A DNA stretch of 64,000 nucleotides from Prorocentrum cordatum (GCA_963575745.1 CAUYUJ010012125.1:283964-347963); one strand, 5' to 3'; shown: positions 1 to 9,523, counted from the first letter of the stretch. Notes: generated from the letters alone by a model not told the origin. Numbers and translations: made by a program.

Positions 1-778
1 GAGGAGGACCAGCCGCTTTTTTCGCACTCGGCTGCTTCGCACTCGGCTGCTTGCGCTTCACTCCCGACGCCTTGCCAATCCCTGGTGGGGGCGGGCACAA
101 CGCTGGCTTTACCGGGGGCGTCTTGACCGTCTCCTCGGCGCCCGCCGCGGGCTCGCCGAGCGTGCTGATCTCCTCCTCGGCCCCATCTTCGACTTCGGCC
201 TGCGCGACCTCGCTGGTATCCTCCTCGTGGCCGGCCCCATCTTCGACTTCGGCCTGCGCGACCTCGCCCTCGGCTTGGTCGGCCTGCTCGTCCTCACGTG
301 CTTCGGGCAGACTGTCGGTCGCTCCGCTCCGCCTCAGTTTCGCCGGCGGCTCCTTTGGCAGCTCCTTTTTCACCCACTGGAACAGCAAGGACTGCGCGGG
401 CCGCGGTGCTTTGCCAGCCTTGTCAGCCTTGCCCTTGGGCGGAGGCGCGCCCGCGGGCGGGTCGGCAGGGGCCTTGGCCGTGGGCGTAGGCGCCTTGCCT
501 GCGGGCGGAGGCCCGGTGGCCTTGGCCTTGCCAGCGGGCGGAAGCCCGCTGGCCTTGGCGGGCGGAGCAGCCGGCGGCAACTTCACGCCTGTAGCAGGAG
601 GAGCCTTGCCGCCCTGTTTGTTCTTGTTTTTGTTCTTGCCCTTGCCCTTGCTCTCGCCTGCCTTGCCATTGTGTTTGCCCTTGCCTTTGCCCTTGCCCTT
701 GCCCTTGCCGCTGCCCTTGCCTTTGCCCTTGCGCTGGCCCTTGCTCTTGCCCGCCGCGGCGCCCGCGTCGCTGACGCC
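1..778 (-). CDS. Lys-rich, acidic and Pro-rich exon, open at the left edge
   Basis: One minus-strand frame is open for the whole segment but contains no ATG. It begins with GVSDAGAAAGKSKGQRKG and continues as a run of KGK/GSGK units, then PPAGKAKATGPPPAGKAP repeats, a segment LLFQWVKKELPKEPP, and an acidic tail with two copies of EVAQAEVEDGA. It ends at the edge in KQPSAKQPSAKKA. The Lys/Gly tract suggests a nucleic-acid-binding or nuclear tail, which is inference only. An AG acceptor lies just upstream (779-782). The other two minus-strand frames over the same bases are R-rich or Q-rich translation shadows. The gene continues to the left of the window. Confidence 0.6.
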
Positions 779-884
779 CTCTCGGTGGTGGGGGGGAACA
801 AAAAACAAAGGAGGAGGAGGGAGGAGGCCTGAGGAGTGGGGAGGCACGAGGAGGAGCAGGAGGAGGATGGAGAGAGGAAGTCTG

Positions 885-945
885 AGCCTCCTGAAGCTCA
901 CTGATGACCCCCTCATCATCCCAGAGGTCGGCCATGGCCGTGCTC
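885..945 (-). CDS. Short exon (MADLWDDEGVISELQEAQ)
   Basis: This minus-strand segment reads MADLWDDEGVISELQEAQ, an ordinary acidic amphipathic sequence flanked by GGA-rich, intron-like DNA. It is one of the chain of minus-strand exons and lies about 100 bases upstream of the Lys-rich exon. The ATG at about 935 could be an internal Met or, less likely, a start. Borders are approximate. Confidence 0.4.
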
Positions 946-2080
946 GGACGCGCGGCGACTCTAGGGACTAGGCCTAGGGCGTCGCCCCTGTTCAATGGAC
1001 GTCTGCGGTAGCCACGCGAGAGATGCGGGCGCTCGAGTGGGGGCCGCGCAGCAGTGAGATGGGGGCGCGTGAGCACAGGATAGAAAATACAATGAGGACA
1101 GGCGGAGGAAGCAAGAGGGATGGGAGGTGGCGGAGGGCCCCCCCCCCTGAGTTCCCTCCATGTTCCCCCTGTCCACAGGGGGGGGGGGGCCCCCCCCCTC
1201 CCCCCTTGTCCCCCCTGTCCACAGCGGAAGAGCGCCCCGCCCCCCTCCTCCTCCTCCCTCCTCCTCCTCCTCCTCCTCCTCCTCCTCCTCCCTCCTCCTC
1301 CTCCTCCTCCCTCCTCCCCCTCCTCCTCCTCCCCCCCCCTCCTCCTCCTCCTCCTCCTCCTCTCCCCTCCCCTCCCCTCCTCCTCCTCCTCCTCCTCCTC
1401 CCCTCTTCCTCCCTCCTCCTCCTCCTCTCCTCCCCTCCTCCTCTCCTCCCCCTCCTCCTGCTGTTCCCCCTTCCTCCCCGCCTCCCACCCCCGTCTTCCT
1501 CCCCCCCTCATCCTCCTTCACCTCCTCGCCCTCCTCCTCCTCTTGCTCCTCCACCTCGTCGTCGTCGTAGTCGTCGTCGATCAGGGTCGGCGGCACCGGC
1601 CGTAAGGCCTTAGCAATACAATGAGGACAGGCGGAGGAAGCAAGAGGGATGGGAGGTGGCGGAGGGGGTGGAAGAAGGAACGAGGACAGGGGCGGGGAGT
1701 GAACATATGTAAGACTTGCATGTTATCCCCGTTCGGGGCTCGGCGCAATCGTCTTGCTTAACAATCTCGAACGTGATGAGGCTACAAACAACACAGCGCG
1801 GCCAGCTTCGACACGATATGGGGCGGCAAGCAACGTGGGGCACATATAGGATCGCGCACAATATCTTGCAATATCTTGAGAACGACGCGTGGCAGAAACC
1901 AACGTCATGTCTTGGGCAGGGATAGAGCCACGTGGAGGGGGAGGTGAGCGGAGGGTTCGGATCGGGCCCATCCTTCGGCACGTGCAGTGCGTTCAAGTCG
2001 TCGTCTCTTGAAGGTCGGCATGATGGCCACCTCGCGCGGGCAGGGCGGATGGCGCGGGAGAGGGCCCAGCTAGTTTTGGA
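946..2080. other. Intron-like low-complexity DNA with a 50-bp direct repeat
   Basis: The stretch holds a (TCC)n/(CCT)n tract at about 1,240-1,560 with no supportable coding sequence. A roughly 50-bp direct repeat beginning ACAATGAGGACAGGCGG occurs at about 1,090-1,139 and 1,618-1,667 and brackets the tract. From 1,670 to 2,080 I see only weak open frames on both strands and call nothing. Confidence 0.5.
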
Positions 2081-3500
2081 GTGAGTGGTGCCCAGGGTAG
2101 GGGCCTTCTGTCAGCCTTCGGGCGCTCTTGGGGCACTCTTGGAGCCCCAAGATGGATCCAAGAGGGGGGCCTCGTAAGGCCTCTTGGAGCCCCAAGATGG
2201 CCCCAAGATGGCTCCAGGAGGACCCGAAGAGAGCTCCAATATGGTTCCAAGAGTGATGAAGAGCAAGATGCCGCGGCATCTTGCTTTCTGTCCATCTCGG
2301 GCCCCCCCTGGAGCCCTCTTGGGGACTATCTTGGTGTCTCTTGGGGCCCTCATGGGGCCTTCTGGGGGCCTCTTAGGGCCTCTTAGGGGCCTTCTGGGGT
2401 CTCTTAGGGACTTTCGGGAGCGTTTTGGGGCCTCCTGGGGGTCTCGTGGTGGCCTCTGGGGCCCTCTTGGCGGGCATATCGGGGGGCTCCGGGGGCCCCA
2501 TGGGCCTCTTGGACCCCATCACGGCAATCACGGCGAAATCACGGCGATCACGGCCCAATCACGGCCAAATCACGGTCTCATCACGGTGGTTATTTTTGAC
2601 AGGTGGGGGGCGCTGGGCTGTGCTGGGGGCGCCCGCGGGACTCGGTGGAAGCTTTCGGGGTTCCCGTAGGCCGTCTCAGGCCGTCATTTGGTATGTGGGA
2701 CACGTTCGGGGCCATTTTGAAAGCCTATGTGGGCCTTGAGTGCCTCTCTTGGGACTCGCTTGAGGCCCTTGGGGGCTTCTTGGGGGCTCAAAAGCAAGTG
2801 GAGTGACGCCACTTGCTTTTGGGCCCTCTTGGGGGGCTCTTGGGGCCCCCTCGGGGGGCTATTGGGCCCTCTTGGGGCCCTCTTTGGGGGCTCTCGGGGC
2901 CCTGGGGGCTCTTGGGCTCTTACTCTTGACTTTTCAGAATGGCGTAAAATCAATGGTTCTCCATAGTCAAGAGTAAGAGCTCATGGGTCCTCTTGGGGGG
3001 CTCTTGGTGCCCTTTCGGGGGGCTCTTGGGCCCTCTTGGGGCCCTCTGGGTGAGGGGGGGGCCCTCTCGGGGGCTTTCGGGGCCCTCTTGGGGGGCCCTC
3101 TTGGGGGACCCTCTTGGGGGCGTCTTGGGGGTATCTTGGGGGCTTCTTGGGGGCTCAAAAGCAAGTGGAGTGACGCCACTTGCTTTTGGGCCCTCTTGGG
3201 GGGCTCTTGGGGCCCTCTCGGGGGGCTCTTGGGCCCTCTTGGGGCCCTCTTGGGGGGCTCTCGGGGCCATCTTGGGGGGCTCTTGGGCTCTTATTCTTGA
3301 CTTTTCCAGAATGGCGTAAACTCAATGGTCTTCCATAGTCAAGAGTCCTCTTGGGGGGCTCTTGGGGCCCTATCGGGGGGCTCTTGGGCCCTATTGGGGC
3401 CCTCTTGGGGGCGTCTTGGGGGCCTCCTGGGGCCCTCGAGGCCCTCGAGAGCACGTGAAGGCCTTTGAGGGCCGTCTTGGGGCTCGCCTGGAGCCCTTGA
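2080..3500. repeat. GGCCCCAAGAG minisatellite block with hairpins
   Basis: Degenerate tandem copies of an 11-base unit (GGCCCCAAGAG, or CTCTTGGGGCC on the other strand). Orientation switches from CCAAGA to TCTTGG around a perfect 24-bp palindrome at 2,262-2,285. From about 2,780 a block of about 367 bp is duplicated (about 2,780-3,350). Each copy carries a 12-bp stem/7-base loop (2,790-2,820 and 3,157-3,187) and a second stem-loop (15-bp arms at 2,916-2,930 and 2,966-2,980, decayed to 7 bp at 3,295-3,301 and 3,338-3,344). A short tract of GGCNATCACG units lies at 2,518-2,586. The block probably lies in an intron. Confidence 0.7.
2262..2285. repeat. Perfect 24-bp palindrome
   Basis: The arms AGCAAGATGCCG and CGGCATCTTGCT meet without a loop. 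It sits exactly where the flanking minisatellite changes orientation, so the whole region is a larger imperfect inverted repeat. Confidence 0.8.
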
Positions 3501-3547
3501 GGGCTTGAGCCCCGTGGGCCGCCCCGGGCCGTCGTCAGCGGCGGTGA

Positions 3548-3676
3548 AAAATGTTCGAAGCGCCGTTCGAGCACATCCTCGATCACATCATGCTTGTCCA
3601 GTGTTTTTCCCCCATCGACGATCAGCGTGCTCGCGCCAGCGATTCGCAGCACTCGGCCCCCGGCGCCCGCGGCCCA
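3548..3676 (-). CDS. Exon encoding GRVLRIAGASTLIVDGGK...
   Basis: The minus strand reads GRVLRIAGASTLIVDGGK, then TLDKHDVIEDVLERRFEHF. This is a well-mixed hydrophobic and charged sequence unlike the Pro/Ser shadows around it. It lies between the GGCCCCAAGAG block (downstream) and a GGA-rich intron (upstream). No family was recognised. Borders are approximate. Confidence 0.5.
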
Positions 3677-3862
3677 GGGGAGGTGAGGAGTTGGGCGTGG
3701 AGGAGACGGATCAGGAAGCGGAAGGGGGGGGGAGGAGTTGGGGAGCGGCGGAGGGAGGGAGGGGTCAGGCGCGGAGGGAGGAGGAATGGGGGGGGAAGAG
3801 GACGAGGAGGAGAAAGAGGGATCAGGAAAAGGACCCGGAAATAATACCGCGCGGAGTTGCAT

Positions 3863-4986
3863 CTAATGCGCGGATGACCTGTGGACGTACTTCATGATGC
3901 TACTAAGATCGGCCACGTCCCAGACGCCAGCGGGCACGACGTTCTCGCCGTCGGCATCGTGATCCATATCGTGGTCGACTTCCCCAGGCGCTGCAACCGC
4001 GTAGGCGTCCAATGCCGCCTCGCCGAACTCGGTCGTGTAGCTCTGCGAGCCCTTTGTCTCTTTCGTGCCCTCTACGCCGCCTTTTGAATCGAGCCTCCAA
4101 GTCTTCCTGGAGAATATCGTCCCAGCGGCGGGCTTGGGCCTGGTCAGTGCGAACGGCCATGTCTTGTTGGTGTAGAGGTGGATTGGCTTTTCGCAGTCTT
4201 TTCCGAATTGGCCTAAGAAGGTTGTGACGCTGTGCCACTTAGCCCATGAGTGCGTCTTCGCCAGATGTCTGATGTACTCGAGAGCAGGGTGCAGCGGCAT
4301 CAGACTGCTCGTCGGCTGTTCCAGCACCCACGTAAACGAGCGAGCCATGGCCATCAGGATGAGGAGGACGGGGTGCTCGCCCCCATCGGTTGGTCCTTCC
4401 TGCGGCCAGTAGAGCCTCTTGCAAGCCAAACCCAGGTCGAGCAAACCGTCGCTAGCCATATAAGTCCTTCACCAGTCAACGTCCTCCAACACAGGGATAA
4501 GGCAACGATGAAGCCAGCGTCGGAGCACATGTCATTGGTGGGCCTGAGCGGAGATCCTGCATCATTCCTATCGATGTCATAGCACACCACCGAGAAGCCT
4601 GCTCGGTCGAATTCTCGAGCGATGGCTGCCACACCGCAGAAGTATTCCACTAGGTGTAGTTGGGGGTCGCTAGTCATTCGGCAGTTGATGAACCTCATGA
4701 TCTCGAAGAGTTCCGCTGGAGCGCCGCCTGCGAGAAGCCGACAGTACACTGTCATCGACATGCCCAAGTGAGCCGCAGTGACCAGCTTGCACCAGCGGTT
4801 CCACGGCTTGAACGACGTCTTCCGCCGCGTCCGCATGCGTTTGATGCGAGGCCCACAGTCCATGGGAACAATCGAATGTTCACAAAAAGACACAGGCAAG
4901 TTCCTTGAGCCCAGCGGGCTACGCAACAAAATGGAGGAGGGCAGCGGCGGAGCGAGGCAAGAGGAGAATTTGCTTGCAGCATGCAC
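3863..4986 (-). pseudogene. Frameshifted cytosine-methyltransferase-like protein
   Basis: Two overlapping minus-strand frames make one protein. The first (4,986-4,354) contains LVEYFCGVAAIAREF followed by FSVVCYDIDRN, which matches the SAM-binding motif I and the following acidic residue of C5-methyltransferase-like proteins, and later VCSTWVWLARGSTGR, in the position of motif IV. The second (4,459-3,863) continues with ARSFTWVLEQPTSSL and a WAKWHSVTTFLGQFGK segment. The frame must switch near 4,370-4,400, by an indel or a very short intron. The Pro-Cys of a true catalytic motif IV is not evident, so activity is doubtful. Similar proteins are abundant in dinoflagellates. This copy sits inside a presumed intron, so it is probably a retro-derived fragment. 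Confidence 0.55.
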
Positions 4987-6050
4987 GCGGTAAGTAGCCT
5001 TGCTAAGTATGCGAAGTCTGCGGGAATATCCTAAGCCAATTGTTTAGGCTACCCGGGGTGTTTTATGGGACATCTGTGGGCCTTGGGGCAGTGGAAAGAT
5101 TGATCCGCTTGACACTCATTGAAGACAGGCTGGTATGTTCATTATTGTCATGTAGGTAACGTGCATTTGGGGCCCTTCCGAGCACTTCGAACATAATCTC
5201 TTCCAACGCACCCCCCCCCCCGCGAGGAACGGCCTAAGTCAACTGGCCCGCGTGACAGGGGCCCAAGATGGCCCCAAGACGGCTCCAAGAGGGCCCCAAG
5301 AGCGGCATAAAAGTGACATAGAAACGCAACGCACCCCCCTCCGCGAGGAACGACCTAAGTCAACTGGCCCGCATGACAGGGGCCCAAGATGGCCCCAAGA
5401 CGGCTCCAAGAGGGCCCCAAGAGCGGCATAAAAGTGACATAGAAACGCATGGTTCTGGATCCTGGTGTTATGCAACTTTTACGCCGCTCTTAGGGCCCTC
5501 TTCGCGCGCCCCCCGCCCGAGCGCGCAGGCAATAGAGAAGGCGGGCGGGCCCGCCTTGCAGCGCCAAGTGAGCCAGCACAGGCCATTCCCGACGGGCGGA
5601 GCAGCCCGGCGGGCGAAGGCTCGAAGCCCAAGTGCCGGCGGACAGTCGGCTCGGGCGGAGGAGGAGGAGGAGGGCGAAGAGGAGGGGCAGCAGTTGCAGC
5701 GGAGGGACAAAGCCATCGCAAACACCAAGAGCTGGAAGATTTTATGTTTTGGCGAGTGTTGAAGACCCCGAGAGGGGCCTTAAAACAACAATCAGGTTTT
5801 CCAACAGGTCCAGGGGATCTGAAAGGCGCCCCAGGAGAGCCCCCAGAGCTCCCAACGGAAGGAGTCCACGGGCACCTCAGGCCCATCGCGGTGCCCTCTC
5901 GGGCCCTCCCAGGGTCGGGAGGAGGAGGAGGAGGAGGGAGGGGCAGCAGCAGGAGGAGGGTTGGGGCTCATCCCCTCCTCCACCGCAGAGGCCTGCATTT
6001 CTGACCCCGACTTGCGTGCTCGCTGCCCGCGAGCAACCCCGGCCCTTGCG
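4987..6050. other. Intronic DNA with a 122-bp tandem duplication and imperfect hairpin
   Basis: A 122-bp unit starting near CAACGCACCCCCC is present twice in tandem (about 5,199-5,322 and 5,321-5,444). Each copy has a GGCCCCAAGAG stretch followed by GAGCGGCATAAAAGTGACAT. The second copy pairs with an inverted relative at 5,470-5,490, giving arms of about 21-30 bp with a few mismatches. From 5,500 to 6,050 the sequence is GC-rich with open frames on both strands, and I cannot support a gene. Confidence 0.5.
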
Positions 6051-6052
6051 CT

Positions 6053-6205
6053 GCGCACGGGCTTAGAATTCTGGAAGCTACCAGGGGCTCCGGCACAACA
6101 GGGCTCACCGCCGCTGCCATGGATTGGGCCCAATATATTCAAGAACGTGCCCTGCGAGGCATGCGCCTCCATGAACATGGCCCCTGACCCCATTTTGGCC
6201 ACGGC
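6053..6205 (-). CDS. Exon encoding VAKMGSGAMFMEAHASQGTF
   Basis: The minus strand reads VAKMGSGAMFMEAHASQGTF, then LNILGPIHGSGGEPCCAG and GSFQNSKPVRSAR. The balanced composition contrasts with the G/P-rich frames around it. It is one of the chain of minus-strand exons. The 3' limit is uncertain because the frame stays open into low-complexity sequence. Confidence 0.4.
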
Positions 6206-6412
6206 CAGGCGGCGGCGGCGACCCCGTTTCACCTCGCAGCCAAAACCCAGGGCGCAAGGCAAGGATGCAAGACCCCCCGGGCGCGCGTGGGCAGGGATGC
6301 AAGCTTATCGCTTGAACGACATCATCATGGGTTTTGGCTGCGTCCTTCATCCTCCTCCCCCCCCCCTTCCACATGGTCCATGTATCTACCTTGGCCCTCG
6401 TCCGCGGTAGCA

Positions 6413-6510
6413 TCATATCTCCATAGAGCACATGCCCTGCACCGTCAAGTTGTCGAGCAGGGAGATAGCATTCGGGTTCCCGATCTTCGTCAAATTCACG
6501 ATGTCGGGCC
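6413..6510 (-). CDS. Exon encoding GPDIVNLTKIGNPNAISLLD
   Basis: The minus strand reads GPDIVNLTKIGNPNAISLLD, then NLTVQGMCSMEI, and stops just downstream (TGA), as expected where an exon runs into an intron. Upstream is a tandem duplication of about 73 bp (6,535-6,650) sharing TGTTCCCACGCATTCGGGGC. The competing minus frame is Arg/Glu-rich and less protein-like. Confidence 0.45.
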
Positions 6511-6534
6511 CAATATAACAGCAAAACGTGGCAA

Positions 6535-6652
6535 CGTGTGCCTGGGGTGTTCCCACGCATTCGGGGCTTCCCCAGGACTTGCGTTCTGCCAGCAAAACAT
6601 GGCAACATGGCCTGAGGTGTTCCCACGCATTCGGGGCTTCCTCGAGGTCCGT
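6535..6652. repeat. Two-copy tandem duplication (about 73 bp)
   Basis: The motif AGCAAAACRTGGCAAC followed by a GGTGTTCCCACGCATTCGGG segment occurs twice head to tail. It lies in the presumed intron upstream of the 6,413-6,510 exon. Confidence 0.6.
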
Positions 6653-6811
6653 ATATGCTACAGCCCGGCCTGCCACCTTCCCTCCCCAACCGGCGGGGGG
6701 CCGCGGCTCGCAGCTCGCCCGACCTCAATCGGAGACGAGATCCACCTCGACGGCTGCGCCACCCGCCGCCGCGACCTCGGACTCGCGCTGGTCCACGGCG
6801 ACCTCGGGCTA

Positions 6812-7075
6812 AGGAGTGCGAGGGGAGTGCGAGGGGGACGGGGGGGCCTCCTCATCTTCATCGAAGTCTCTCGGGTCGCGGTCGTCGGGGCTGAGCTCGA
6901 ACGCCGAGCTCCAGTCGGAATCGAGGCGGAAGGTCGCCTCCGGGGTCGGGCAGGACATTTGCCCCCAATGGAAATCCAAACTCTGCGTGGGAGAACGATC
7001 GCCCCATCCGTCGGAGTCGGAGTACGCCTCGGGCAGGGGCAGGGCAGCCTCGAGTGGAGCAGATGGCAGGTCAGG
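6812..7075 (-). CDS. Acidic/Ser-rich exon with LDFHWGQMSCPTPEATFRLD
   Basis: The minus strand reads PDLPSAPLEAALPLPEAY, SDSDGWGDRSPTQSL, DFHWGQMSCPTPEATFRLD, SDWSSAFELSPDDRDPRD and FDEDEEAPPSPSHSPRTP before a TAG. The frame reopens after the stop with PEVAVDQRESEVAAAGG, so the exon may end earlier or carry a nonsense change. The segment is probably disordered and rich in possible phospho-acceptor sites. No domain was recognised. Confidence 0.5.
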
Positions 7076-7209
7076 GCAGCGGATGGAAGGAGGAGGCGAA
7101 GGAGGCGAAGGATCGAAGGAGGAGGAGGAGGATCGAGGGAGGAGTGGGAGGAGGAGGAGGAGGAGGAGGAGGAGGAGGAGGATAGCGGCGCCCCGGGAGG
7201 GCCCGCGAC

Positions 7210-7320
7210 CCATTGCGTGACCTCTCTGGCGAGGATCTCGTTCCTGAGGTCCAGCTTCTTCGTCTCGATCTCGTCCTTCGAACAGCCGTCGAATGCCATG
7301 CATGCCAGTTGCATGGCGAC
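7210..7320 (-). CDS. Exon encoding VAMQLACMAFDGCSKDEIET
   Basis: The minus strand reads VAMQLACMAFDGCSKDEIET followed by KKLDLRNEILAREVTQW. A CAG acceptor precedes GTC GCC ATG, and a GT donor follows TGG at 7,210. An (AGG)n tract begins about 20 bases downstream. The sequence looks helical. No family was recognised. Confidence 0.55.
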
Positions 7321-8057
7321 CTGGCCGTCTGGACCTCCTCCTCCTCCTCCTCCTCCTCCTCCTCCCCCCTCATCCCTCCTCCCTCCTCCCCCTCCACCCC
7401 TCCCTCCAAAAGCCCTCAGAGGGTCCCAAGAGGGCCCCAAGACGGCCCCAAGACGGCTCCAAGACGTGAAAAGCGATGAAAGCCGCGACACCGCCAGATC
7501 GTCATTTTCCTTCACGACGTTTCCGACAATTCTCTGGGCATCCCATTTTCTGCATAGGAAAGTGACGATCTGGCGGTGTCGCGGCTTTCCTCGCTGTCCA
7601 CGTCTTGGAATTTGGCGAGGGGGCCCGAGAGGACCCGCAAGACGGCTCCGACCCCCCCGACGCGGCTCCAAGAGGGTCCCCAGACGGCTCCAAGAGGCCC
7701 CGAGAGGCTCCAGGAAGCCCCCAAGAGGGATCCAAGAGGGCCCCAAGAGGGTCCCAAGAGGGTCCCAAGAGGGCCCCAAGACGGCTCCAAGAGGGCCCCA
7801 AGAGGGGCCCAATCGGGCCCCAAGAGGGCCCCAAGAGGGCCCTAGACGGGCCCCGTATATCTTCCAGCTGCTGGAAAATGACACCTTCCATTTTCCAGCA
7901 GCTGGAAGATGTTTCGGTCTTCCTCTGGGGCCGTCTTGGAGCCCTCTTGGGGCCCTCTTGGAGCCGTCTTGGGGCCCTCTTGGGACCCTCCTAAGGACTC
8001 TGTTGGGGCCCTCTTGGTTCTCGGCCCTCCCGTCGCCCTCCGCCTCCGCCATCGAGC
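7321..8057. repeat. Intron made of two minisatellite-flanked perfect hairpins
   Basis: The intron starts with a (TCC)n tract (7,336-7,410) and then contains two structures. In the first, CCAAGA-oriented repeats (7,420-7,465) lead into a perfect 27-bp inverted repeat, 7,478-7,504 with 7,563-7,589. In the second, CCAAGAG arrays (7,660-7,855) lead into a perfect 22-bp inverted repeat with an 8-base loop (7,859-7,880 and 7,889-7,910), followed by arrays in the opposite CTCTTGG orientation to 7,995. The second structure is therefore a hairpin with arms of roughly 200 bp. Confidence 0.75.
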
Positions 8058-8420
8058 CTGCTCCATGTGCTTGCCAAAGTGGTTCTCCGCGACCGAGCAG
8101 ATGGCCTTTCCCAGCGGGCCGTCCCTCACCTGCAAGAAGCGCTTGCCCCTCTCGGTCCCGTCGACGATTCGAATGTTCCCCACCCAGGCCGTCTTGCCCA
8201 CCCAGTGCAAGTCCTTCCTGCCCTCGCCGTCGGCGACCTCCTGGTCTTCGCCGCCCTCGCCGGCGGCCCAGTCCTGGTCCTCGCCGTGGGCCCAGTCCTG
8301 GTCCTCGCCGTCGGCCCACTTCTGGTCCTCGCCGTCGGCCCACTCCTGGCCCTCACCGTCGGCCCACTCCTGGTCCTCGTCGGCCCACTCCTCGTCGGCC
8401 CACTCCTCGTCGTCCCACTC
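8058..8420 (-). CDS. Exon with acidic EWADGEDQ repeats and a WVGKTAWVGNIRIVDG segment
   Basis: The minus strand begins EWDDEEWADEEWADEDQEW, continues with four or five EWADGEDQ-type octapeptides, then HWVGKTAWVGNIRIVDGTER, GKRFLQVRDGPLGKAI and CSVAENHFGKHMEQ. A GC donor follows CAG at 8,058. The octapeptide repeat is encoded by a 24-bp tandem repeat (about 8,232-8,420), so the repeat has expanded inside an exon with the frame kept. The C-terminal 60 residues look like a folded domain. The family was not recognised. The other frames over this region are Arg/Ser-rich shadows. Confidence 0.65.
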
Positions 8421-8591
8421 CTCGGGGCTTCAAGCGGTGCCCGAAGGGGCTTTGAAATCAACAACGTTTCTCTCCTGGGCTTTCCCCAGGGCCCTCATAG
8501 GACCTAAGACCGGCCCAAGAGGGCCCCCCAGAGGGCCCCCCAGAGGGCCCCAGTGGGCTCCCTCGGAGCACTCTTGTTGCCCTCTTGGAGC

Positions 8592-9101
8592 CCGGCCCTG
8601 GGCCTCGTCGTCCGCGTCGGCCCACTCGAGCTCCTTGTCGGCCGACTCCTGGCCGTCGGCCCGCTCCTTAGCCTCGTCGGCCGACTCCTGGCCGTCGGCC
8701 CGCTCCTCGACCTCGTCGTACCCCTGGCCGTCGGCCAGCTCCTTGTGCTCGTCGGCCAGCTCCTCGTCCTGGTCGACCTCTTCCTCGGCCTCCTCTCTCT
8801 CTGCCTCGCCATCGTCGTCCGCGGGGCGCTTCCGCTTCTGCGCCGGGGCTCTCATGGCCGCCCTGTGCTCGGCTGGCATCGGGGGCCCATTGGCCTTGTG
8901 GAGCTCCATGAGCTCCTTCTCGCTGAGGGGTGCGCCTTCGCCCATGGGCGAAGCCTCGAGGAGCCCGATCGGGGTCAAAGCCTCCGCGTCAGCTGCGAAG
9001 CTCTCTGCGTCCGAAAGGAGATCGATCGGCTCGAGCTCCTCGCCATCGGCCGACCCTGGCTTCGGCTTGCTGGTCTCGCTTGCCGCCGCCTCGGCCTCGG
9101 C
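8592..9101 (-). CDS. Acidic exon with ADGQES repeats and a KRKRP basic patch
   Basis: The minus strand reads AEAEAAASETSKPKPGSAD, EELEPIDLLSDAESFAADAE, LTPIGLLEASPMGEG and LSEKELMELHKANGPPMP. Next come RAPAQKRKRPADDDGEAER, a possible nuclear localisation patch, and repeated ERADGQESADEAKERADGQ units. It has the same acidic repeat style as the next exon, which supports a common gene. Downstream (8,460-8,590) is another CCAAGAG-to-CTCTTGG inverted minisatellite, read as an intron. The upstream border is uncertain because the frame stays open through (TCC)n-encoded Leu/Pro. Confidence 0.55.
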
Positions 9102-9244
9102 CGGGAGGGGGAGTAGGAGGGCCAGAAGGAAGAGGGAGAAGGAGAGGGCAGGAGGGAGGGGGGCGGAGGGGGGAGGAAGAGGGGGAGCAGGGAGGCTCTG
9201 TCTCTTAGCCCTGAGCTCCCCCCCCCTGCACGGGGGGCGAGGAA

Positions 9245-9320
9245 GGATATTTCGGGGCGCTTCCTCGGGCTGCAGCGCCGAGCAGCTGGGGCCCAGGGGG
9301 CCGCTCGGAAGGCCACTCTG
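9245..9320 (-). CDS. Possible short exon, frame uncertain
   Basis: A non-repetitive minus-strand segment between GGA tracts follows a CAG acceptor (near 9,320). Two frames are plausible: SGLPSGPLGPSCSALQPEEA or WPSERPPGPQLLGAAARGS. I cannot decide between them. It could also be intronic. Confidence 0.25.
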
Positions 9321-9424
9321 CCGCACGCCCTCGGGAGGGGAAAGAGGAGGAGTGAGAACGAGAAGGAAGGCGAGCAGGAGGAGGAGGAGGAGGAGGAGGG
9401 GGAGGAGGATCAGGAGGAGGCCAC

Positions 9425-9523
9425 CTTTTCTGCTCGAAGGAGCAGCAGCTCCTCCGAGGGGAAGAGGAGCCTCCCCTGGCGCAGCCCTGCCTCCGCCCGC
9501 TCGAATACCTTCCACTCCTCGCC
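9425..9523 (-). CDS. Exon encoding GEEWKVFERAEAGLRQGRLL
   Basis: The minus strand reads GEEWKVFERAEAGLRQGRLL then FPSEELLLLRAEK, 33 codons. A CAG acceptor lies immediately before GGC GAG GAG and an AAG/GTGGCC donor lies at 9,425. Both neighbouring introns are GGA/TCC-rich. The segment is probably helical. The family was not recognised. Confidence 0.6.

Noticed and set aside
1023-1613. Long Pro/Leu/Ser or Glu/Gly-rich frames
   Set aside because: Pure (TCC)n/(GGA)n microsatellite; every frame is open because the repeat lacks stops.
6287-8455. Plus-strand open frame of about 720 codons
   Set aside because: It is antisense to several protein-like minus-strand exons and translates (AGG)n and CCAAGAG repeats into Gly/Glu/Pro/Arg tracts; a repeat artefact.
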